Source: Clostridium sp. C105KSO13 (GTDB taxonomy: Bacteria; Bacillota; Clostridia; Lachnospirales; Lachnospiraceae). Taken from it: a stretch of DNA of 64,000 bases. Shown in pieces: positions 57,898 through 64,000 of the stretch. The notes beneath the pieces were generated by a model that searched no databases, had not been told where the DNA came from, and was given only the letters and a program-made list of their open reading frames with translations. The stretch covers positions 1 through 64,000 of the forward strand of contig NZ_FBWL01000155.1 in assembly GCF_001517425.1 (NCBI RefSeq). Direction: 5' to 3'. Numbering within the stretch: the stretch's first letter is position 1; each line of letters starts with the position of its first letter. Made by a program: the position numbers and the translations under genes.

Positions 57898-57926
57898 TTG
57901 ACTATTAAAAGGTGTTTTCATATAAT
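57898..57926 (+). promoter_or_regulatory. promoter of the ileS T-box leader
   Basis: TTGACT at 57898-57903, a 17-bp spacer and TATAAT at 57921-57926. Transcription would begin near 57933, giving a leader of about 355 nt. Confidence 0.85.
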
Positions 57927-57932
57927 ACTTTC

Positions 57933-58194
57933 ATATAGACTTAAAAAGGCTTTGACGAAGACAGTAGGTTATATCTGAAAGTTTCAGCGAGCCGGGAGAG
58001 GTGGAAGCCCGGTATGAATAAGATATTTCTGAACATCACTTCCGAGCCGCAGCCCGCGAACCGACAGTAGGGGCTGACGGGATTCCTCCGTTATGGGAAC
58101 GCATATAAAGGACGGTTTTCTATCTGAGTATGTTGTAACAGGTGGTATATACGCAAGCTAAAGCTTCCGTCCTATTACAGGATGGAAGCTTTTT
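57933..58194 (+). promoter_or_regulatory. T-box riboswitch, isoleucine-specific (Ile codon ATC)
   Basis: A T-box leader that senses uncharged tRNA-Ile. Stem I runs from about 57955; the specifier loop has GAACATCACTTCCGAG with Ile codon ATC at 58035-58037. The T-box sequence AACAGGTGGTATATACGC is at 58137-58153. The terminator is a 14-bp stem at 58160-58192 ending in T's. GGACGG at 58110-58115 can pair with CCGTCC in the terminator's 5' arm (58167-58172) to form the antiterminator. It controls ileS and, through overlap, probably glgP. Confidence 0.9.
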
Positions 58195-58288
58195 ATGTGG
58201 CAGGAATCTGGTCGTTAAAACGGCTGTGCCCCGTCACAAGAGTCTGGCAAGCCGGATTCTATCTAAAGTCAGAAAGGAAAGGATGACT

Positions 58289-61200
58289 ATGTACAAAAAA
58301 GTTTCTACAGATATGAATTTTGTTGAGCGTGAAAAGGAAGTTGAAAAATTCTGGGATGACAACGATATTTTCCAGAAAAGCATGGATGAAAGGGAAGGAG
58401 CGCCGAAGTATATTTTTTATGACGGACCTCCGACTGCCAACGGCAAGCCTCACATTGGCCATGTATTGACACGCGTTATTAAAGATATGATTCCAAGATA
58501 TCGGACGATGAAAGGTTGTATGGTTCCCCGGAAGGCCGGGTGGGACACCCACGGTCTTCCGGTGGAGCTGGAAGTGGAAAAAGCTCTGGGGCTGGACGGC
58601 AAGGAACAGATTGAAGAATACGGGCTGGAACCTTTCATTGATAAATGTAAAGAAAGCGTATGGAAGTATAAAGGTATGTGGGAGGACTTCTCCAGCACAG
58701 TTGGCTTCTGGGCCGATATGGAACACCCCTATGTGACATATGATAATAACTTTATTGAGTCCGAGTGGTGGGCATTGAAAACAATCTGGGATAAAGATTT
58801 ATTATACAAAGGATTTAAAGTTGTGCCTTACTGCCCGCGCTGTGGAACCCCTCTTTCTGCCCAGGAGGTTGCACAGGGGTATAAGGATGTAAAAGAACGC
58901 TCCGCAATTGTAAGATTTAAAGTAAAAGATGAAGATGCTTATATTCTGGCATGGACGACTACCCCGTGGACACTGCCTTCGAATCTGGCACTCTGCGTAA
59001 ATCCAAAGGAGGACTATGCAAAGGTAAAGGCGGCGGATGGATATGTGTATTATATTGCCCGGGCACTTGCGGATACTGTGCTTGGAAAACTGACAGAGGA
59101 CGGAAAATCTGCATATGAAGTTCTTGAAACTTATAAAGGAAAAGACCTGGAATACAAAGAATATGAGCCACTGTTTCAATGTGCGGCAGATGTTGCGGCA
59201 AAGCAGAAAAAGAATGCTTTCTTCGTAACCTGTGATACTTATGTAACATTGACGGATGGTACCGGAATTGTCCACATTGCACCAGCATTTGGTGAAGATG
59301 ATGCCCAGGTAGGAAGGAAATATAAGCTGCCTTTTGTACAGTTGGTGGATGAAAAAGGGCTGATGGGAGAGACGACTCCCTTTGCCGGCACTTTCGTAAA
59401 GAAGGCAGATCCGCTGGTATTAAAGGATTTGAAAGAGAGGGGGCTTCTCTTTGATGCGCCGAAGTTTGAACATAGTTATCCACACTGCTGGAGATGCAGC
59501 ACGCCTCTGATTTACTATGCACGTGAATCTTGGTTTATTAAGATGACAGCGGTGAAGCAAGATTTGATTGCCAACAATAATACAATCAACTGGATTCCTG
59601 AGAATATCGGAAAAGGTCGTTTCGGTGATTGGCTGGAGAATGTGCAGGACTGGGGAATCAGCCGTAACCGCTATTGGGGGACTCCATTAAATATCTGGGA
59701 GTGTTCCTGTGGACACCAGCACTCTGTCGGCAGTATTGAAGAATTAAAGTCTATGTCTGACAATTGCCCCCAGGATATTGAGCTTCACCGTCCATATATC
59801 GATGAAGTCACAATAAAGTGTCCGGAGTGTGGGGGAGAGATGCACCGTGTACCAGAGGTAATTGACTGTTGGTTTGACAGTGGTTCTATGCCTTTTGCCC
59901 AGCATCACTATCCATTTGAAAATCAGGATCTGTTCAGGCAGCAGTTTCCGGCAGACTTTATATCCGAAGCTGTAGACCAGACAAGAGGATGGTTTTATTC
60001 TTTGCTGGCAGTTTCCACTTTACTGTTTAATAAATCACCGTATAAGAATGTAATCGTGCTGGGACATGTTCAGGATGAAAATGGACAGAAAATGAGCAAG
60101 TCGAAAGGAAATGCCGTAGATCCTTTTGATGCGTTAAACCAGTATGGTGCAGATGCGATTCGCTGGTATTTCTATGTTAACAGTGCTCCCTGGCTGCCAA
60201 ATCGTTTCCACGGCAAAGCAGTCCAGGAAGGGCAGCGCAAATTTATGGGAACCTTGTGGAACACCTACGCATTCTTTGTACTGTATGCTAACATTGACGA
60301 CTTTGATGCCACAAAATACAGTCTAAAGTACGATAAACTGAATGTTATGGATAAGTGGCTTTTATCCCGTCTGAACAGTTTGGTGAAAACAGTGGATGAA
60401 AATCTTGCAAATTACCGGATTCCGGAAAGTGCGAGAGCGCTGCAGGACTTCGTGGACGATATGAGCAACTGGTATGTAAGAAGAAGCCGTGAACGTTTCT
60501 GGGCAAAGGGAATGGAACAGGATAAAATTAATGCTTATATGACATTGTATACTGCCCTTGTGACGACAGCAAAGACAGCTGCTCCCATGATTCCGTTTAT
60601 GGCAGAGGAAATATATCAAAATCTTGTCCGCAGTATTGACAATGAGGCTCCGGAAAGCATCCACCTCTGTGACTTCCCGACTGTGAATGAAGCACGCATC
60701 AACAAAGAGCTGGAAGCTGATATGGCAAATGTTCTGAAGCTTGTAGTTATGGGGCGCGCCTGCAGAAATACTGCGAATATTAAGAACCGCCAGCCAATTG
60801 GGCGGATGTTTGTGAAAGCGGCCTTTGTACTGCCTGAGTTCTATCAGGAAATCGTGGCAGATGAACTGAACATAAAACATATTGATTTTACAGAGGACGT
60901 TAGATCCTTTACTTCATATAGTTTTAAACCACAGCTGAAGACAGTGGGACCAAAATATGGTAAAATGTTAGGAAGTATCAAATCCACCCTGGATAAGCTG
61001 GATGGAAACGCCGCGATGGATGAAGTCAATGAAACAGGTTCTTTGAAACTGAATATCAATGACCGGGAGATTACATTATTCAAGGAAGATTTATTGATAG
61101 ATACAGCGCAGATAGAAGGTTATGTTTCTGAAAACGATAATGGAATTACAGTAGTCCTGGACACGAACCTAACGGAAGAACTTTTAGAGGAAGGTTTTGT

Positions 61201-61444
61201 GCGGGAGATTATCAGCAAGATTCAGACTATGCGAAAAGAGGCTGACTTCCAGGTTATGGATAAAATTAAAGTCACTTATACAGGTAGTGAAAAAGCGGAG
61301 GGAATTTTTGCAACATATGGCGAAGAAATTGGAGGTGAAGTGCTGGCAGATGAAGTCGTGAAAGCAGCTCCGGCCGGATATATAAAAGAATGGAAGGTAA
61401 ACGGGGAAGCCGTGACGATGGGTGTAGAAAAGGAGGCGATGTGA
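58289..61444 (+). CDS. ileS: isoleucyl-tRNA synthetase (long type)
   Basis: This class I synthetase charges tRNA-Ile. The 1051-aa protein has the HIGH motif (H55-H58, in NGKPHIGHVLTR), a zinc-type CPRCGTPLSAQE, the CP1 editing domain with TTPWTLPSNLALCVNP and HIAPAFGEDDAQVG, KMSKSKGN, and the anticodon-binding domain. Its length and CP1 region match the longer, eukaryote-like IleS class rather than the ~920-aa E. coli type; that class is often less sensitive to mupirocin, which is family knowledge and not shown here. ATG at 58289 chosen for AAAGGAAAGG upstream; an in-frame start at 58142 lies in the T-box. Ends overlapping glgP by 4 bp. Confidence 0.96.
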   Translation: MYKKVSTDMNFVEREKEVEKFWDDNDIFQKSMDEREGAPKYIFYDGPPTANGKPHIGHVLTRVIKDMIPRYRTMKGCMVPRKAGWDTHGLPVELEVEKALGLDGKEQIEEYGLEPFIDKCKESVWKYKGMWEDFSSTVGFWADMEHPYVTYDNNFIESEWWALKTIWDKDLLYKGFKVVPYCPRCGTPLSAQEVAQGYKDVKERSAIVRFKVKDEDAYILAWTTTPWTLPSNLALCVNPKEDYAKVKAADGYVYYIARALADTVLGKLTEDGKSAYEVLETYKGKDLEYKEYEPLFQCAADVAAKQKKNAFFVTCDTYVTLTDGTGIVHIAPAFGEDDAQVGRKYKLPFVQLVDEKGLMGETTPFAGTFVKKADPLVLKDLKERGLLFDAPKFEHSYPHCWRCSTPLIYYARESWFIKMTAVKQDLIANNNTINWIPENIGKGRFGDWLENVQDWGISRNRYWGTPLNIWECSCGHQHSVGSIEELKSMSDNCPQDIELHRPYIDEVTIKCPECGGEMHRVPEVIDCWFDSGSMPFAQHHYPFENQDLFRQQFPADFISEAVDQTRGWFYSLLAVSTLLFNKSPYKNVIVLGHVQDENGQKMSKSKGNAVDPFDALNQYGADAIRWYFYVNSAPWLPNRFHGKAVQEGQRKFMGTLWNTYAFFVLYANIDDFDATKYSLKYDKLNVMDKWLLSRLNSLVKTVDENLANYRIPESARALQDFVDDMSNWYVRRSRERFWAKGMEQDKINAYMTLYTALVTTAKTAAPMIPFMAEEIYQNLVRSIDNEAPESIHLCDFPTVNEARINKELEADMANVLKLVVMGRACRNTANIKNRQPIGRMFVKAAFVLPEFYQEIVADELNIKHIDFTEDVRSFTSYSFKPQLKTVGPKYGKMLGSIKSTLDKLDGNAAMDEVNETGSLKLNINDREITLFKEDLLIDTAQIEGYVSENDNGITVVLDTNLTEELLEEGFVREIISKIQTMRKEADFQVMDKIKVTYTGSEKAEGIFATYGEEIGGEVLADEVVKAAPAGYIKEWKVNGEAVTMGVEKEAM

Positions 61445-63924
61445 TATTGACGTACAGTGCGCGTTTTGAGAAGGAAACCTTTAAAGAAACAGTAAAAGAT
61501 AACGTGAAAATATTGTATCGGAAGACCATTGAGGAGGCTGCAGCCCAGCAGATATTTCAGGCAGTATCTTACGCGGTAAAAGATATCATTATAGATGACT
61601 GGCTGGCTACACAGGAAGAAAACCGTAAGAAGGACGCAAAGATGCTATATTATATGTCCATGGAATTTCTTATGGGGCGCGCCCTGGGTAATAACCTGAT
61701 TAATATGTTGTCTTATAAAGAGGTTAGAGAAGCTCTGGAAGAGATGGGCATTGATCTGAATGTGATAGAAGACCAGGAGCCGGATCCGGCCCTTGGAAAC
61801 GGTGGCCTTGGACGGTTAGCGGCATGTTTTCTGGATTCCCTGTCAACATTGAATTACCATGTTTACGGATGCGGTATCCGTTACCGGTATGGGATGTTCA
61901 AGCAGAAGATTGAAAACGGATATCAGGTTGAGACCCCGGATGATTGGCTTAAGGAAGGAAATCCTTTCGAACTTCGCAGAGAAGAATATGCCAAGGAGGT
62001 GCGTTTTGGAGGGGATATCCGGTTTGAGAAGGATCCTGAGACCGGAAAGGATATATTTATTCAGGAGAACTACGAATCTGTCCGGGCAATTCCTTATGAC
62101 GTGCCTATCGTGGGATATGGCAGCCACGTAGTTAATACATTGCGCATCTGGGACGCAGAGGCTATCACCAACTTTTCTCTGGCTTCCTTTGACCGGGGGG
62201 ATTATCACAAAGCAGTGGAGCAGGAAAATCTTGCAAAGATGATTGTAGATGTATTGTATCCCAATGACAATCATTATGCCGGTAAAGAACTCAGGCTGAA
62301 ACAGCAGTATTTCTTTATTTCTGCTAGTTTGCAGGCTATGGTTGCAAAATATAAAAAGCATCATGACGATATCAGGAAGCTTCCTGAGAAAGTTGTGATA
62401 CAAATGAACGACACACATCCTACGGTGGCAATTCCAGAACTGATGCGCCTTTTGATTGATGTGGAGGGATTAAGCTGGGAGGAAGCCTGGGATGTGACAA
62501 CAAAGACCTGTGCTTATACAAATCACACAATTATGGCAGAAGCACTGGAAAAATGGCCTGTAAACTTATTTTCAAAGCTCCTTCCCCGTATTTACCAGAT
62601 TGTACAGGAAATAGATCGTAGATTTGTCAATGAGGTACGCGCAAAATATCCAGGTAATGAGGAAAAAGTCAGAAAAATGGCCATTCTCTGGGACGGACAG
62701 GTGCATATGGCACGTATGGCAATTATTTCCGGATTCTCTGTCAACGGAGTGGCAAAGCTCCACACAGAAATTCTGAAGCATCAGGAATTGAAGGATTTTT
62801 ATGAGATGATGCCGGAAAAGTTCAATAATAAAACAAACGGCATAACCCAGCGACGCTTTCTTCTTCACGGGAACCCTCTTCTTGCGGACTGGATTACAGC
62901 CAGAATAGGAGACGGATGGATTACAGACTTGTCAAAGATAGGAAACCTAAAAGTTCTGATAAACGATGAGCAGGCCAGAAGAGAATTTATGCAGATAAAA
63001 TATCATAATAAGGTACGTCTGACAAAATACATCAAAGAGCATAATGGTATAGATGTAAACCCGGAATCTATTTTTGATGTACAGGTAAAGCGACTGCACG
63101 AATATAAACGGCAGCTTCTGAACATTTTGCATATTATGTATCTGTATAATCAAATTAAGGAGCATCCTGAAATGTCGTTTTATCCAAGAACCTTTATCTT
63201 TGGAGCTAAGGCGGCGGCCGGATACCAAAGAGCGAAAGAGACGATTAAATTGATTAACTCTGTAGCAGGGATTGTGAATAATGACAGAAGTATTAATGGA
63301 AAGCTAAAAATTATATTTATAGAGGATTACAAGGTATCCAATGCGGAATTGATATTTGCGGCTGCAGATGTAAGTGAACAGATTTCCACTGCTTCAAAAG
63401 AGGCATCCGGAACCGGGAATATGAAGTTTATGTTAAACGGTGCTCCTACACTGGGCACGATGGATGGTGCAAACGTAGAGATTGTAGAAGAAGTTGGGGA
63501 GGAGAACGCATTTATCTTTGGTTTGTCCTCTGAGGAGGTTATTAACTACGAGAATAACGGAGAGTATAACCCAGTGGATGTTTATTTTAACGACTGGGAG
63601 CTAAAGCGTGTAATCGATCAGCTTGTGGACGGAACCTATTCGGGAGGCGATCACAATATGTACCGAAATCTGTACAACTCGCTTCTTAATACAGAATCCA
63701 CAGATAGAGCAGACATGTATTTTATTCTGAAAGATTTCCGGTCTTACGCAGAGGCTCAGAAAAGAGTGGAAGAGACCTACAGAGAGGAATACAGTTGGTC
63801 CAAGATAGCACTTATGAATACGGCATGCAGCGGAAAGTTTACCTCTGACAGAACAATAGAAGAGTATGTGAAGGATATCTGGAAACTGGAAAAAGTGGCT
63901 GTACCATCGGGATCGATGGAATAG
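61441..63924 (+). CDS. glgP: glycogen/starch alpha-glucan phosphorylase
   Basis: GlgP releases glucose-1-phosphate from alpha-1,4-glucans using a PLP cofactor. The 827-aa protein (family length) has GNGGLGRLAACFLDSL near residue 120, the DTHPTVAIPELMRLL segment, and the PLP-lysine site EASGTGNMKFMLNG with K662. I start it at the GTG at 61441, whose last bases overlap the ileS TGA, with AGGAGG just upstream; a TTG at 61447 has better spacing and is the alternative. The overlap suggests translational coupling to ileS, so glgP is probably within the T-box-controlled transcript. Another gene follows after 9 bp. Confidence 0.95.
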   Translation: MILTYSARFEKETFKETVKDNVKILYRKTIEEAAAQQIFQAVSYAVKDIIIDDWLATQEENRKKDAKMLYYMSMEFLMGRALGNNLINMLSYKEVREALEEMGIDLNVIEDQEPDPALGNGGLGRLAACFLDSLSTLNYHVYGCGIRYRYGMFKQKIENGYQVETPDDWLKEGNPFELRREEYAKEVRFGGDIRFEKDPETGKDIFIQENYESVRAIPYDVPIVGYGSHVVNTLRIWDAEAITNFSLASFDRGDYHKAVEQENLAKMIVDVLYPNDNHYAGKELRLKQQYFFISASLQAMVAKYKKHHDDIRKLPEKVVIQMNDTHPTVAIPELMRLLIDVEGLSWEEAWDVTTKTCAYTNHTIMAEALEKWPVNLFSKLLPRIYQIVQEIDRRFVNEVRAKYPGNEEKVRKMAILWDGQVHMARMAIISGFSVNGVAKLHTEILKHQELKDFYEMMPEKFNNKTNGITQRRFLLHGNPLLADWITARIGDGWITDLSKIGNLKVLINDEQARREFMQIKYHNKVRLTKYIKEHNGIDVNPESIFDVQVKRLHEYKRQLLNILHIMYLYNQIKEHPEMSFYPRTFIFGAKAAAGYQRAKETIKLINSVAGIVNNDRSINGKLKIIFIEDYKVSNAELIFAAADVSEQISTASKEASGTGNMKFMLNGAPTLGTMDGANVEIVEEVGEENAFIFGLSSEEVINYENNGEYNPVDVYFNDWELKRVIDQLVDGTYSGGDHNMYRNLYNSLLNTESTDRADMYFILKDFRSYAEAQKRVEETYREEYSWSKIALMNTACSGKFTSDRTIEEYVKDIWKLEKVAVPSGSME

Positions 63925-63933
63925 GAGGTATTT

Positions 63934-64000
63934 ATGTTTGATTATTACAACTATGGGAATATGGATTCGGTAATGACAGGGATTCTGGCTATCTATATGA
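63934..64000 (+). CDS. partial coding region at the right edge
   Basis: An ATG at 63934 with AGGAGG upstream opens a frame running off the window, beginning MFDYYNYGNMDSVMTGIL. Only 22 residues are visible, with a hydrophobic stretch starting, so it may be a membrane protein. The family cannot be named. It is 9 bp after glgP and likely in the same operon. Confidence 0.6.
   Translation, partial: MFDYYNYGNMDSVMTGILAIYM

Noticed and set aside
58142-58288. N-terminal extension of IleS by 49 residues
   Set aside because: The extension overlaps the T-box sequence and its terminator; the ribosome site and family start point to the ATG at 58289.

Overview
The window looks like the replication-origin region of a low-GC Gram-positive chromosome, most likely a Lachnospiraceae-type member of the Clostridia. 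This is inferred from the dnaA/oriC gene order, a DUF4446 gene next to parAB, a DUF3881-like protein, perfect Firmicutes-type parS sites, consensus sigma-A promoters and a T-box leader. No 16S sequence lies inside the window to prove it.

Layout. The left arm (about 1-12556) is read on the minus strand, away from the origin. From the origin outward it holds dnaA, dnaN, an S4-domain protein, recF, gyrB and gyrA, then a small DUF2975/HTH/DUF4153-like membrane operon, a C_GCAxxG_C_C protein (plus strand), tRNA-Ser(GCU), and the promoter and leader of an rRNA operon that runs off the left edge. The gap at 12557-12942 carries DnaA boxes and an AT-rich stretch and is the likely oriC; the dnaA-dnaN gap carries further imperfect boxes. 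The right arm is on the plus strand: rpmH, rnpA, yidD, yidC, jag, mnmE, mnmG, rsmG, then (past a minus-strand alpha/beta hydrolase) two parS sites, parA, parB, a DUF4446 protein, serS, a DUF3881-like protein and tRNA-Arg(CCU).

From about 26 kb the content becomes metabolic and accessory. brnQ and a small CxCxxC protein precede a methionine ABC importer (metN-metI-metQ). The importer has in front of it a 40-codon open frame with 11 Met codons and a strong intrinsic terminator, which looks like a ribosome-mediated attenuator and is the most interesting item here. Next comes a locus for N,N'-diacetylchitobiose: a GH94 phosphorylase, a phosphohexomutase, an ABC sugar importer, and a YesM/YesN-type two-component system whose two genes lie on either side of the importer. 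A ROK-family repressor follows, then a five-gene operon of unknown substrate (carrier, orphan hydantoinase-A-like protein, HExxH metallopeptidase-like protein, FAD oxidoreductase, zinc dehydrogenase). After that come a GNAT acetyltransferase, a Bce-type two-component system with an ABC transporter whose permease is frameshifted, a secreted nuclease, a D,D-carboxypeptidase, a BTAD-type regulator, and a T-box-controlled ileS that overlaps a glycogen phosphorylase gene. A partial gene starts at the right edge.

Most transcription units can be bounded from sequence: many have a recognisable promoter with 17-18 bp spacing and a hairpin-plus-T-run terminator. No insertion sequence, prophage or CRISPR array was seen.
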